Assembly: GCA_963824415.1 (NCBI GenBank) | Contig: CAWGPM010000002.1 | Coordinates: forward strand, 434,001 to 498,000 | Direction of reading: 5' to 3' | Length of the DNA: 64,000 nucleotides | Origin: JABDQA01 sp963824415 | Lineage (GTDB): Bacteria; Desulfobacterota; Desulfobulbia; Desulfobulbales; Desulfocapsaceae | In this document: piece after piece, positions 1 to 8,012 of the stretch | Layout: every line of letters begins with the position of its first letter | How positions within the stretch are numbered: the stretch's first letter is position 1 | Made by a program: the position numbers and the translations under genes | The notes under the pieces: model-generated | Seen by the model: the letters and a program-made list of their open reading frames with translations, nothing else | Told to the model about the DNA's origin: nothing | Database searches by the model: none

Positions 1-737
1 TTGACGATCAGCGCAACTTCGTTGTAATACTGCGGGGTGAAGAGTACTTCAGCGCCGGAGCGGATGATTTTGGTGAGCTGGGAGCTGAAATCGGTGTCTT
101 TGGTGGTGAAGCTCTCATAGGCCACAACGGAGCCGGCGCCGTGTTTCTCTTCCCAGGCAGCCTTGAAGAACTCAGCCAGCCCTTTAGGGTAGTCACTTGC
201 TACGTCATAGAGAACGGCTGCTTTGGTAAAGCCGAATTCCTCGGTGATGAAATTGGCCAGAACCGGTCCCTGGAACGGGTCGAGAAAACAACCGCGGAAC
301 ACGTAGGGACGGTTTGCGGTGGTGTCCGGGTTGGTGGACCACGGGCTGATCATCGGGGTCATGTAGTTATTGGCCACGTCGCCGGCCGGAATGGCCTGCT
401 TGGAGGACTGCGGTCCAATGATGACGAGGACGTCATCCTGGGTGATCATCTTGGTATTGGCTTTTACTGCCGATTCGGCTTTTGCTTCGTTATCCTCGAC
501 GATGAGCTCGACCGGATACTTGGTACCGCCGACTTCTATGCCGCCGGCTTTCATAACATCCTCGAGCCACATTTCAGCGGCAAATTTGCTGCCTTCGCCA
601 ACTTTGGGAATGTCACCGGTCATCGGTGCGTTGATACCGACCTTAATGGTCGTTTTCCTGCCCTGACTCCACGCGCTGGTAGAAAAACAGAGCGCCACTG
701 CGCTGGCTACCATCACCAGATAGACTAACTTCCTCAT
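1..737 (-). CDS. Branched-chain amino acid ABC transporter substrate-binding protein (partial)
   Basis: The reading frame is open on the minus strand from ATG at 737 to the left edge, so the C-terminal part is missing. It starts with a Sec signal peptide (MRKLVYLVMVASAVALCF, then a cut near TSAWSQ). The mature part has the LivK-type type-1 periplasmic fold: VGINAPMTGDIPKVGEG near the start, then VIIGPQSSKQAIPAG and ISPWSTNP, and later TDFSSQLTKIIRSGAEVLF. These periplasmic proteins bind amino acids, amides or other small ligands and deliver them to an ABC permease; the true ligand cannot be told. A strong AAGGAGG lies 5-11 bases before the start. The permease and ATPase genes would be expected beyond the left edge. 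Confidence 0.88.
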   Translation of the reverse strand, partial: MRKLVYLVMVASAVALCFSTSAWSQGRKTTIKVGINAPMTGDIPKVGEGSKFAAEMWLEDVMKAGGIEVGGTKYPVELIVEDNEAKAESAVKANTKMITQDDVLVIIGPQSSKQAIPAGDVANNYMTPMISPWSTNPDTTANRPYVFRGCFLDPFQGPVLANFITEEFGFTKAAVLYDVASDYPKGLAEFFKAAWEEKHGAGSVVAYESFTTKDTDFSSQLTKIIRSGAEVLFTPQYYNEVALIV

Positions 738-1227
738 ATTACGCCTCCTTGTTGATGCTGCGGTTGCTGCAGTTCTGTATGGAGTCCTGGAAAACCGGAG
801 AGGCGCTCCTCATTGTCAAGCTTAACCGCCGCCGAACCCTGCGAACGGTGGAAACAGAAGCACCAGTCCCGGACATCAGACCGGCCGATGTTCAGCCCCT
901 CACATAACTGCAAAACGTGTGTAATTAACTCCTGGGATGGGAGTTTCTGATGAATCGAATCGGTACCACACCAGCGCGTCGATGACAACGAAAAAGAAGC
1001 CGCCTCTGCCAAACTGCGCCGCGCTGCTGCCCGGGCAGTGCACTAACCCTTTGAAATTGAACCATTAGCCAGGCACATCCCCAACAAAAATTTTTCACGT
1101 CGGCAGCGGCCCAATCGGCTGATTGTCAATCGTTTCAACTATCTGAGGAGTACCAATTTTACATTATTGTTTCAAATAGTTGCAATATTGTCGGTGAGCT
1201 GCGATAGTGCATTGCGCGCCAAACTTT
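738..1227. other. Intergenic region without recognised gene
   Basis: The 670 bases between the binding-protein gene and the CinA-like gene hold no convincing gene. A 92-codon minus-strand frame at 734-1012 has no recognisable family and overlaps the Shine-Dalgarno of the binding-protein gene, so I read this part as leader or promoter DNA. The right part (1228-1374) is a palindromic repeat listed separately. Confidence 0.5.
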
Positions 1228-1374
1228 AAGGCTACCTTGAAAAATTGTCTTTTCGTCCTAACTCTGCGTTGCGCGTAAAAATTTTATCCTCGGAATATTA
1301 CTTATATGCCTGCGGTAAAATTTTCACTCGCGCCTTGATTTTGAAAGAAAATCCTAATTTTGCAAGGTACCCTT
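1228..1374 (-). repeat. MITE-like palindromic repeat, copy A
   Basis: A 147-bp element whose ends are imperfect inverted repeats: AAGGCTACCTTGAAAAATTG at the left and, read on the other strand, AAGGGTACCTTGCAAAATTA at the right. The core, on the minus strand, contains CAAAATCAAGGCGCG, CCGCAGGCATATA and CCGAGGATAAAATTTT. The same core is found at 8713-8853 and 28647-28793 in the opposite orientation. It carries no gene. It ends 33 bases before the start of the CinA-like gene, so it lies in that gene's leader. Confidence 0.85.
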
Positions 1375-1407
1375 AATCATTCACCATCAGGAACACGGAA
1401 TTTTAAA

Positions 1408-2172
1408 ATGCAAAAGCCTCAGACGTACCCCCTTGAACATGTCGGTCTGCTGATCATCGGCGATGAAATTCTGCTCGGCCGGCGGCAGGACAAGCATATA
1501 CCAAGGGCCGTGGAATATTTCGCCGGGATCGATGTGGATATTAGCTGGATATATATTCTCGGAGATGATTTCGATCTGCTCGTCGAGCATTTCACCGCGC
1601 TCCGGCAGCGGGGCGACGACTGTTTCTGCTTTGGCGGCATCGGTGCCACCCCGGATGATCTTACCCGGCAGGCGGTGGCCCGTGCCTGCGGGGTCGAGGT
1701 GGTTCGTCACCCGGAAGCGGTGCGCCTGATCGAGCACCAGTTCGGTGAGGAGGCCTACCCGAATCGGATTCTGATGGCCGAACTGCCGCAAGGGGCCGAG
1801 CTGATCCCCAACGCCTATAACAATATTCCGGGCTTTTCCTGCGGCTCGATCCACTGTCTGCCCGGGTTTCCGGAAATGGCCTGGCCGATGCTCGAATGGG
1901 TGGTCAAGCACCGCTATGAAACTGCTGAAAACCCCCACAACGTTATTGTTTCGCTCACCGTGGTCGGGGCCCGCGAAAGTGAATTGATCGGTTTGTTGAG
2001 CAGGGGCCAGAAGCGTTTTACTGAAGTGAAATTTTCCAGTCTGCCGAGGTTTCCGCAGCAGGGTGTCTGGCAGATTGAACTGGGGTTACGGGGAACCCGG
2101 GAGCAGGTTGAGGCGGCCCGCTCATACCTGCTGGCAGAAATCGCTGCCGCCGGGTTCGAGGTGTTCGGCTGA
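1408..2172 (+). CDS. CinA/MoaB-like molybdopterin-binding domain protein
   Basis: A 254-residue protein with the MoCF/CinA N-terminal fold. Residues about 10-25 hold GDEILLGRRQDKH and residues about 75-90 hold CFGGIGATPDDLT, the two signature loops of the family (GDEIL.G and GG.G.T.DD.T). It lacks the C-terminal nicotinamide-nucleotide amidase domain of full CinA, so it is a stand-alone version; related single-domain proteins bind molybdopterin or hydrolyse ADP-ribose or FAD-type pyrophosphates. I chose ATG 1408 and not an upstream TTG at 1360, because that TTG sits inside the repeat and the conserved domain starts after residue 17 of the longer frame. The ribosome site is weak. The esterase gene follows on the same strand after 122 bases. 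Confidence 0.75.
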   Translation: MQKPQTYPLEHVGLLIIGDEILLGRRQDKHIPRAVEYFAGIDVDISWIYILGDDFDLLVEHFTALRQRGDDCFCFGGIGATPDDLTRQAVARACGVEVVRHPEAVRLIEHQFGEEAYPNRILMAELPQGAELIPNAYNNIPGFSCGSIHCLPGFPEMAWPMLEWVVKHRYETAENPHNVIVSLTVVGARESELIGLLSRGQKRFTEVKFSSLPRFPQQGVWQIELGLRGTREQVEAARSYLLAEIAAAGFEVFG

Positions 2173-2294
2173 GGAGCTTCAGGAGACCTTAAAAACTGTG
2201 CTGCCGGGGCCGGCAGCCGGGTTGTCTTTTTCGAGCGCTGCTGGTAATACAGGGTCAGCGCTGATCAACGAGTCACACCAACAGAGGAAATAGG

Positions 2295-2957
2295 ATGAAT
2301 TTATTGCCGGCGATCGAACTTGAAACCGCACCCGACCCACACTACTGCGTGATCTGGCTGCACGGACTCGGGGCCGACGGCAATGACTTTGCCCCCATCG
2401 TGCCGGTCCTGAAGCTGCCCCTGAGCATACCGATCCGCTTTATTTTTCCCCACGCCCCGCAGATTCCGGTCACCGTCAACGGCGGCTTCGTCATGCCCGC
2501 CTGGTACGATATCCTCGAGATGCAGATCGACCGCCGCGTCGATACCGATGGCCTGCTGGCCTCGGTTGCGGCCATCAACGGTTTTGTCGAGCGGGAGATC
2601 GGGCGGGGAATCCCCCAGGAACATATCATCATCGCCGGTTTCTCCCAGGGGGGTGCGGTGGCCTATCATCTGGCCCTGGATCGGGAGACACCGCTGGGTG
2701 GTCTGCTGGCCATGTCCAGCTACTTCGCGACCACCGAGCTGATTCATACCCATACCGCCAACCTGAGCCTGCCCATCGAGATCCACCACGGTCTGCACGA
2801 CCCGGTGGTGCCGGAACATCTGGGCAGGGCTGCGCGGGACTTTCTCGAAGAGCACGGCTATGCGCCAGTCTATAGGACCTATCCGATGGAACACAATGTC
2901 TGCCCGGAACAGATCGAAGATATCTCAGCCTGGTTCAGTTCCGTCATCGCGGCCTAA
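2295..2957 (+). CDS. Carboxylesterase / lysophospholipase-like alpha/beta hydrolase
   Basis: A 220-residue cytosolic hydrolase of the phospholipase/carboxylesterase family (acyl-protein thioesterase-like), close to the usual 215-225 residues. Visible motifs are LHGLGADGNDF near residue 23 (oxyanion loop), the nucleophile elbow GFSQGG near residue 115, the acid in HGLHDPVVP near 165 and the catalytic His in YPMEHNVCPEQ near 199, so the Ser-Asp-His triad is complete. The start ATG follows AGAGGAAATAGG. It hydrolyses short acyl esters or thioesters; the natural substrate is not evident from its neighbours. Confidence 0.88.
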   Translation: MNLLPAIELETAPDPHYCVIWLHGLGADGNDFAPIVPVLKLPLSIPIRFIFPHAPQIPVTVNGGFVMPAWYDILEMQIDRRVDTDGLLASVAAINGFVEREIGRGIPQEHIIIAGFSQGGAVAYHLALDRETPLGGLLAMSSYFATTELIHTHTANLSLPIEIHHGLHDPVVPEHLGRAARDFLEEHGYAPVYRTYPMEHNVCPEQIEDISAWFSSVIAA

Positions 2958-3054
2958 ATGAGCCGACCCTGGCGGAAACACTTCGCCAGGATAGATTGCT
3001 GTATTATAGTATAAGTGTCCCAGAGAAAATTAAGCTGAAAAAAGGGGATACGTC

Positions 3055-3546
3055 ATGTTCAGTGTAGCCGATATACGTGAGATCGCAGTGCAGATCGAAA
3101 GAAACGGCGAAGCCGCCTATCGCCAGGCCGCCGAACTGGTGAGCGATCAGACGATTGCCGAAATATTCAACTGGATGGCCGATGAGGAAAAGCGTCACGC
3201 CCAGTGGTTTGCAACCATCGAGGCGGCCGAACCGCTGACTGAGGAACAGGTCGAACTGGAGCAGATGGGGCGCCAGCTCCTGCAGGAGATGGTCGCCGAT
3301 CAGACCTTTTCTCTGGATAAAAAATTGCTGGCCCAGACCCCGGCCTGTGCCGAAGCGCTTGAGCAGGCCATGCTGTTTGAAAAGGACACGGTGATGTTCT
3401 ATGAATTCCTGCTTAACCTGATCAGCGAAGAGCAGCCCCGCCTGGAACTGGAGCGGGTCATCAGGGAGGAAAAGCGCCATATCGATCAGCTCGAGGAGAT
3501 GAAATCTGCCGGCCCCGAGGCCTGCCGCAACCTGGCCCTGGTCTGA
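3055..3546 (+). CDS. Ferritin-like (rubrerythrin-type) diiron protein
   Basis: A 163-residue all-helical protein with two repeated EEKRH metal-binding motifs (near residues 43 and 142) plus ERNGEAAY and FEKDTVMFYEF, the pattern of the ferritin-like diiron domain in rubrerythrin-related proteins. It has no rubredoxin FeS4 tail, so it is the erythrin-only type. Such proteins reduce peroxide or handle iron in anaerobes exposed to oxygen. The start follows AAAAGGGGATACGTC. A tiny membrane protein gene follows 47 bases later and a second, divergent-type ferritin-like gene lies on the other strand at 3954. Confidence 0.82.
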   Translation: MFSVADIREIAVQIERNGEAAYRQAAELVSDQTIAEIFNWMADEEKRHAQWFATIEAAEPLTEEQVELEQMGRQLLQEMVADQTFSLDKKLLAQTPACAEALEQAMLFEKDTVMFYEFLLNLISEEQPRLELERVIREEKRHIDQLEEMKSAGPEACRNLALV

Positions 3547-3593
3547 AGTATTTCTGAGGGGAAAGAAGGTTTAAACCATAAAGGTGTAAACAC

Positions 3594-3815
3594 ATGGTAG
3601 CGCTGATTCAATCGATGCCGATCTCGATTCTGGTGGTGCTCTGCCTGACGCTTGGTCTGGCTCCGTTTGTTCCGGAACCCCATGTCTGGCAGAAGCTGAA
3701 GATGCTGGCTGCCGGCGAGTTGACCAGGCCGCTCGATATCTTCGATCTGCTGATGCACGGGCTGCCTTTTGTTCTGCTGGCGCTCAGGCTGCTGGTTGGC
3801 GGAATTCAGAAGTAG
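3594..3815 (+). CDS. Small two-helix membrane protein of unknown role
   Basis: A 73-residue protein with two hydrophobic helices (about residues 8-25 and 50-68) separated by FVPEPHVWQKLKMLAAG and LTRPLDIFDLLMHG. Very similar short proteins with the APFVPEPH and RP.DIFDL.LHG pattern are common in Desulfobacterota, and databases often call them RND transporter, which cannot be right for so short a protein. Its start ATG is preceded by GGTGTAAACAC with no good ribosome site. It lies 47 bases after the ferritin-like gene, before a strong terminator. Confidence 0.6.
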   Translation: MVALIQSMPISILVVLCLTLGLAPFVPEPHVWQKLKMLAAGELTRPLDIFDLLMHGLPFVLLALRLLVGGIQK

Positions 3816-3880
3816 CGGGCGTCTGTCGCGCCGGCTTGGCTTGACAGATAAACAGCACAAGTAGCAGGGAAATACAAGAA

Positions 3881-3921
3881 ACAAAGCGGCCGGCTGGCAT
3901 CATGCCAGCCGGCCGCTTTGT
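3881..3921. terminator. Bidirectional hairpin terminator
   Basis: A perfect 20-bp inverted repeat, ACAAAGCGGCCGGCTGGCAT with its complement, around a one-base loop, ending in short A and T runs. It lies between two convergent genes (small membrane protein on plus, ferritin-like on minus) and can serve both. Confidence 0.85.
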
Positions 3922-3953
3922 TGTGCAGAAAACAAGAAACTGGTTGTCAGATG

Positions 3954-4442
3954 CTAATACTGCCCCTGGTCCTGCGGGTTGAATTCGGCGTTTTCCACCC
4001 ACCAGTCAGGTTTCTGAACCATCTCTAAAAGGTTTTCGCAGGTCCTCAGGTGATAGGTCTCCTGCTTCATCAGAACCTCGAAAAGCTGCTTGCTGACCGG
4101 ATCATCGGCCTCTTCGAACTTCTCCTTGTAAAAGGCCATGCCCCGCCGCTCGATCTCGACTGCTTTCTGGTAGTCTTCTATCGCATCGACGGACATCTCG
4201 GTGGTGTTGCCGTCCTGCTTCATATCCTCGAACACCGTTTTGATATCAAGGGCCACACCCTGCTGTTCCGGCACGTCGAGCTTCTTTTTCAATTGCTCGA
4301 TGGCTACCCGGTGTTTTACTTCGTCTTCGGCGAGGAGCAACAGTACCTTCTTTATTCCTTCAACCGGGGCATTTTCTGCCATTTTACGGTAGAGCGCCTC
4401 AGCATCTTTTTCCATCTGGATGGAAAACTCAAACAGATCCAT
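3954..4442 (-). CDS. Ferritin-like diiron protein
   Basis: A 162-residue helical protein with ferritin-like metal motifs: EKDAEALY near residue 11, EDEVKH near 39, EIERRGMAFY near 96 and KQETYH near 127. It has no rubredoxin domain. It differs in sequence from the ferritin-like protein at 3055 and from the rubrerythrin at 8013, so the locus encodes three distinct members. The expected role is peroxide or iron handling in the cytoplasm. The start ATG is preceded by a purine-rich AGGAGGCAGGTAT leader on the minus strand. No neighbour shares its operon. Confidence 0.8.
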   Translation of the reverse strand: MDLFEFSIQMEKDAEALYRKMAENAPVEGIKKVLLLLAEDEVKHRVAIEQLKKKLDVPEQQGVALDIKTVFEDMKQDGNTTEMSVDAIEDYQKAVEIERRGMAFYKEKFEEADDPVSKQLFEVLMKQETYHLRTCENLLEMVQKPDWWVENAEFNPQDQGQY

Positions 4443-4654
4443 ACCTGCCTCCTGTGATAGTGGATATTGGCTGTTGGTTAATCCTGTAATGTATAATTAT
4501 CTTGCTATTACCACAAGCGATTTCATCGCACTAATGTTGATACTATCGTTCGCCAAAAATTAATAATGCCTCGGGCCTCGAGCATCAATCCATGCCGGCC
4601 GCCGGTTGCAGCCGGGTGCGGCTGAGGCGATGTTAATCGGCAGCGGGCTGGCTG

Positions 4655-5059
4655 CTAAGCTGAAAAGCGTTCGAACTTTTTTGAGCTCAGCAACTCCAGG
4701 GCGCCCTCGTCGTAGGGGGAAAGATTGTAGCCGCCGAGTTCGCGCAAGCGGATGAAAGTGCAGTCATCATGCTCCAGCAGAGTAATGTCACCCGGTACGA
4801 TAGAGCCTGAAACCGGGATGAACTCAGCTCTGAGTCCCCGGTATTCAAAGAGATATCCGGGATAGACCCGGCCCAGGGTAATCGGGGCATTGAGTTCCTC
4901 CATGATTTCCCGGGCCAGCGCCTGCTCCACCGACTCGCCGTGTTCGATCTTGCCGCCCGGAAACTCCCAATACCCGCCGTAGCGCTTGGCCCTGTTGCGC
5001 TTGGCAATCAGGATTCTGTCGGCGTCATCAAAAAGCAGCCCCATCACCACCTGGGTCAT
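4655..5059 (-). CDS. MutT-like Nudix hydrolase
   Basis: A 134-residue Nudix protein. The Nudix box runs from GGKIEHGESVEQALAREI to MEEL near residues 36-58 and matches GX5EX7REUXEEXGU. MTQVVMGLLFDDADRILIA and KRYGGYWEFPGG are typical of MutT/8-oxo-dGTP diphosphatase, which cleans oxidised nucleotides from the dNTP pool; a CTP pyrophosphohydrolase is the other option. I chose ATG 5059 because it overlaps the stop of the upstream ferredoxin gene as ATGA, which shows translational coupling. The pairing with a ferredoxin beside NiSOD and ferritin-like genes fits oxidative-stress defence. Confidence 0.82.
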   Translation of the reverse strand: MTQVVMGLLFDDADRILIAKRNRAKRYGGYWEFPGGKIEHGESVEQALAREIMEELNAPITLGRVYPGYLFEYRGLRAEFIPVSGSIVPGDITLLEHDDCTFIRLRELGGYNLSPYDEGALELLSSKKFERFSA

Positions 5060-5334
5060 CGAACTGGTTCTCCAGGAGTTGCGCATTCACCATCGACAGA
5101 CATTTCATGTACGAGTGCCGGACAGATCTCCACACAATTCAGGCAGGCGCTGCAGCGTGTCCTGCAGCGCTGGATTCCGCTGCTGCCGAAAAACAGCGCC
5201 GCTTCGGGGCATTGGTCCACGCAGTATGCGCAGCCGATGCAGCGCTCCGGCCTGCTCAGAATTTTTAGGCTGGCTGCTGCTGAGCCGCGGCGTTTACCTG
5301 GACAGCTCTGTTTGTGGGGGATTGGGTGTACCAT
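5056..5334 (-). CDS. 2x[4Fe-4S] ferredoxin-type protein
   Basis: A 92-residue protein with two cysteine clusters: CIGCAYCVDQCPEAA near residue 33 and CRTRCSACLNCVEICP near residue 57. Each has the CX2CX2CX3C pattern needed for a [4Fe-4S] cluster, so it is an electron carrier or an electron-transfer subunit. The first 28 residues are basic and show no export signal. Its stop overlaps the start of the MutT-like gene by 4 bases. It is transcribed away from sodN, from the same intergenic region. Confidence 0.82.
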   Translation of the reverse strand: MVHPIPHKQSCPGKRRGSAAASLKILSRPERCIGCAYCVDQCPEAALFFGSSGIQRCRTRCSACLNCVEICPALVHEMSVDGECATPGEPVR

Positions 5335-5428
5335 AGTATGAAGTCAACAATAATTATTATTGGATTTCAAGCAATAGTGGTGATGATTGAGCATGGGTCG
5401 TGCACGTCTCAGATAAGCACTGCGCTGA

Positions 5429-5456
5429 TTGACAAACACTGGCACTGATCTATTGT
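5429..5456 (+). promoter_or_regulatory. Candidate sigma-70 promoter of sodN
   Basis: TTGACA at 5429-5434 and TATTGT at 5451-5456 are 16 bases apart, giving a leader of about 90 bases before the sodN start. Prediction from sequence only. Confidence 0.4.
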
Positions 5457-5549
5457 GAAGTGAGAGGTTCCATATATCAGGAACCACTTGTGAACCTCGA
5501 CAATACCCAAGAAACTATACTACCCAGAACATCACAGGAGGATCCTCCG

Positions 5550-5987
5550 ATGAAAAAAACGATTGCGATGCTGTTTTCGCTGTTTGCCGCGCTGCTGCTT
5601 TTTGCTGGCAGTGCTTTAGCCCACTGCGAAATTCCTTGCGGCATCTACGACGATGCGCTCCGGATGAACCTGATCATAGAGCATGCCGCGACCATTGAGA
5701 AGTCGATGCAGCAGATTGCCGAACTGGAAAAAGGCGGCAATGCCAATCAACTCATCAGATGGGTGACCAACAAGGAAAGTCATGCTGACCAGCTCCAGGA
5801 GATTGTCACCCAATATTTCATGACCCAGCGGATCAAATTCGATGCGCCCGATTATGAAAAGAAACTCGCCGCCCTGCACAAAATGCTGGTCTATGCGATG
5901 AAGTGCAAGCAGACCATCGATCTGGCCAACGTCGAGAGCCTGCGTCAGGCGGCTGATGAGTTTCACGATCTCTACTTTACCGATTGA
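5550..5987 (+). CDS. sodN: Nickel superoxide dismutase, with Sec signal peptide
   Basis: A 145-residue precursor. Residues 1-24 form a Sec signal peptide (MKKTIAMLFSLFAALLLFAG then SALA). Right after the predicted ALA cut comes HCEIPCGIYDD, which is the nickel hook of NiSOD (HCXXPCGXY). The His must become residue 1 of the mature enzyme, and a cut after SALA would do exactly that. The rest (about 121 residues, against about 117 in the Streptomyces enzyme) is the four-helix bundle. The enzyme dismutates superoxide, and here would act outside the membrane. Start chosen at ATG 5550 because of ACAGGAGGATCCTCCG just upstream; a longer frame from 5460 has no such signal. No sodX maturation-protease gene is nearby. 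Confidence 0.9.
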   Translation: MKKTIAMLFSLFAALLLFAGSALAHCEIPCGIYDDALRMNLIIEHAATIEKSMQQIAELEKGGNANQLIRWVTNKESHADQLQEIVTQYFMTQRIKFDAPDYEKKLAALHKMLVYAMKCKQTIDLANVESLRQAADEFHDLYFTD

Positions 5988-6200
5988 TCACCAGCAGATT
6001 TGGCCCGATGGTTGGCCTGCCAGAGCCCCGGCATAACCGCGCGCATGAACTTGTATTCACTCTCTGGAGCTGATAGGCTTTAATCAGGAAGACACCGTTA
6101 TTGGTGAAATCGGGAGGTGTCAGTATGCGACCGGCGGCCGTCCGCCGAATTCGGGTCCGGCCGCTGGCTAATGTGGTAAGAAGATGCAGCGAGGACGGCC

Positions 6201-6617
6201 ATGAAAAGCATAAGAACCATCAAAGAGGCAATCGTACGAGAGTACCCGGCCATCAGCCGTGAGGACACGCTCGGCACCGCTATCAAACTGATGGCGCGGA
6301 ACAACTCCTCAGCCCTCGTTGTCGAGGAGGGTGAGGAGTTTATCGGCATTGTGACCATCACCGACGTGATGTATAGCCTGGCCCATGAACAGGACCTGTA
6401 CAGCACCATGATCGGTTCTTTCATGACCCGGTGTGACCTGATCTCCACGAACGCTACCAGAAATCCATGCGTCCAGCTCGACGAGCACCAGGATGCCCTG
6501 TCCGCCCTGAAGGTCATGTATGAAGCCGGAGTGCATCATCTCGTTGTTTCCGGCGATAACGGCAGGCCGGCGGGCGTTGTCTCGAGCCTCGAAATAGTCA
6601 AGCTACTGGGCGCGTAG
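6201..6617 (+). CDS. CBS-domain pair protein
   Basis: A 138-residue protein made of two CBS motifs: AISREDTLGTAIKLMARNN with VVEEGEEFIGIVTITDVM, and VQLDEHQDALSALKVMYEAG with VVSGDNGRPAGVVSSLEIV. Stand-alone CBS pairs bind adenosine nucleotides and act as energy or redox sensors for partner proteins. It follows sodN by 213 bases on the same strand but with its own GAGGACGGCC ribosome site. The partner is unknown. A second, unrelated CBS protein lies at 59912. Confidence 0.82.
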   Translation: MKSIRTIKEAIVREYPAISREDTLGTAIKLMARNNSSALVVEEGEEFIGIVTITDVMYSLAHEQDLYSTMIGSFMTRCDLISTNATRNPCVQLDEHQDALSALKVMYEAGVHHLVVSGDNGRPAGVVSSLEIVKLLGA

Positions 6618-6708
6618 ATTCGTCTGTGTTGGCGCCGATGTTGAGATCATTTTTGACGCGAGCATCACCGAGCACGATAGCCATAAGGTCTCTGGAATCT
6701 GGGGCGGG

Positions 6709-7089
6709 TCAGCAGGTGGAGTGAAACAGACCGCCGACTTCGATATTACGCTCGGCGTAGTCATTGTACAGTTTGACCGCGCGTTTGGTGTCGGTGGCAA
6801 TGAACTCGATCTGATTGGTTTTGAGGTACTCCACAGTTTCATCGGCCACTTTGAGGCGTGAGAAGACGCCGCAGGCCAGAACGATCACCCGGCAGCCGTT
6901 GCGGACCAGTTCTTCCACATCTGCTCTTTGTATGCCGGGTTTATGCGCGGTCCCCGTTTCCCCCCAGTCCCACGCCCTGCCGCCGCCCGGCCAGAGCTTG
7001 AAGTCCTTGCCGCGGCCCAGCGACTCGATTTCCATGCGGCCCCAGCCAATTGCAACGATCCTGGGAGGCTTTGCTGTCGAACCAGTCAT
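6709..7089 (-). CDS. Mth938-like domain protein (DUF498 family)
   Basis: A 126-residue protein of the Mth938/AAMDC family (NDUFAF3-related), recognised by RIVAIGWGRMEI, GKDFKLWPGGGRAWDW, ETGTAHKPGIQ, VLACGVFSRLKV and TVEYLKTNQIEFIATDTKRA. The fold is small and single-domain; the role in bacteria is not established. Full length for the family. It is 25 bases downstream of the Mut7-C gene on the same strand, so the two may be cotranscribed. Confidence 0.82.
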   Translation of the reverse strand: MTGSTAKPPRIVAIGWGRMEIESLGRGKDFKLWPGGGRAWDWGETGTAHKPGIQRADVEELVRNGCRVIVLACGVFSRLKVADETVEYLKTNQIEFIATDTKRAVKLYNDYAERNIEVGGLFHSTC

Positions 7090-7114
7090 CTCAATCCCGC
7101 CTCAATCTGTACTA

Positions 7115-7867
7115 TTACAATATTGATTCCAGTATGTTAGTCATACTCCTGTGATGCGAGCCGGACCAGTACAATTGTTCGCACAATGCACATTGCTTAA
7201 AGATAGTATAATACTTTTTAGTCAACGGTTCGAGCCGGGCAACTACGGTTTCTTTAGCGATCGGCTCAAGCAGTCCGTTGCAACGCATGCACCTGGAAAA
7301 TGGGGCCATCAGCAAGGCGAGCCGATAAAGATTGCTGACCTCCCTTAACTGCTCGCGGGGTTTCTGGCTGCGCAGCAGCCGTCCGTAAACCACGCACCGG
7401 TGCTGCAGCAATTCCTTGTCCCTGGTGAGCAGAATGCGGCCGGCCGTCGCAGCTTTCTCTGCCACGCGCCTCTTTGGCCCGGTCGGGACCGGCAGCGCAT
7501 CATAGCCGATCATGCGCAGCAGCCCGGTAAGCCGGGAGACATTGATATCGACCATGAACCGAAAACCGTCAAGCGGCTCGGGCCGAAGAACAGTCGCAAC
7601 GGTGGGAGGAAAATCAGCAGACGCACCATAAATGTCAAAGCGCTCGCCGCCCGCCGGGAGGCAACCAAAGCTCAATTGCTTCGGTCCGTCCTTGATGCAG
7701 CCGATTTCAGTATGCGGCACTCCCAGGGATTCGATGATATCCTTCAGCGAAGCCCTTCTGGTCAGCCGATAGTCAATGGTCACCGCATCGCGTGCAGCCC
7801 CTTTCAGCAGATTGCGGATATCTCCATGAAAACGGAGAAAAAGATGCGCGGTAGGGCTGTGAGACAT
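7115..7867 (-). CDS. Mut7-C RNase domain protein with N-terminal ubiquitin-like domain
   Basis: A 250-residue protein. Residues about 1-95 look like the Mut7-C ubiquitin-like domain (HLFLRFHGDIRNLLKG, IESLGVPHTEIGCI, DIYGASADFPP). Residues about 100-245 are the Mut7-C PIN-type RNase domain: FMVDINVSRLTGLLRMIGYD, GRILLTRDKELL, and a zinc-ribbon C-terminus with SRCMRCNGLLEPI and FKQCALCEQLYWSGSHH. The acidic residues D108 (approximate) and TRDKELL are the likely catalytic set. This architecture is common in bacteria and is thought to act on RNA. It lies downstream of rubrerythrin on the same strand. Confidence 0.85.
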   Translation of the reverse strand: MSHSPTAHLFLRFHGDIRNLLKGAARDAVTIDYRLTRRASLKDIIESLGVPHTEIGCIKDGPKQLSFGCLPAGGERFDIYGASADFPPTVATVLRPEPLDGFRFMVDINVSRLTGLLRMIGYDALPVPTGPKRRVAEKAATAGRILLTRDKELLQHRCVVYGRLLRSQKPREQLREVSNLYRLALLMAPFSRCMRCNGLLEPIAKETVVARLEPLTKKYYTIFKQCALCEQLYWSGSHHRSMTNILESIL

Positions 7868-7956
7868 CTGCTTTGCCTAAAAAAAACGGTGAGCTGGGGC
7901 CGCTTGGGAGCGTGCTCGGCAGACCATCGAACCGGCTGGTGCTGCAGGCGCCCGCA

Positions 7957-7998
7957 AGCAGGAATCGAAGAGACCCCGGGGAGCCTTCGATTCCTGCT
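7957..7998 (-). terminator. Strong hairpin after the rubrerythrin gene
   Basis: A perfect 14-bp stem (AGCAGGAATCGAAG and its complement) around a 14-base loop, 15 bases past the rubrerythrin stop. No clear U-run follows, so it may be a transcript-end stabiliser and not a Rho-independent terminator. Confidence 0.5.
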
Positions 7999-8012
7999 CT
8001 GGATTGGGGCGA

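Noticed and set aside
734..1012. 92-codon minus-strand frame upstream of the binding-protein gene
   Set aside because: No homology, no ribosome site, and it overlaps the leader of a well-supported gene.
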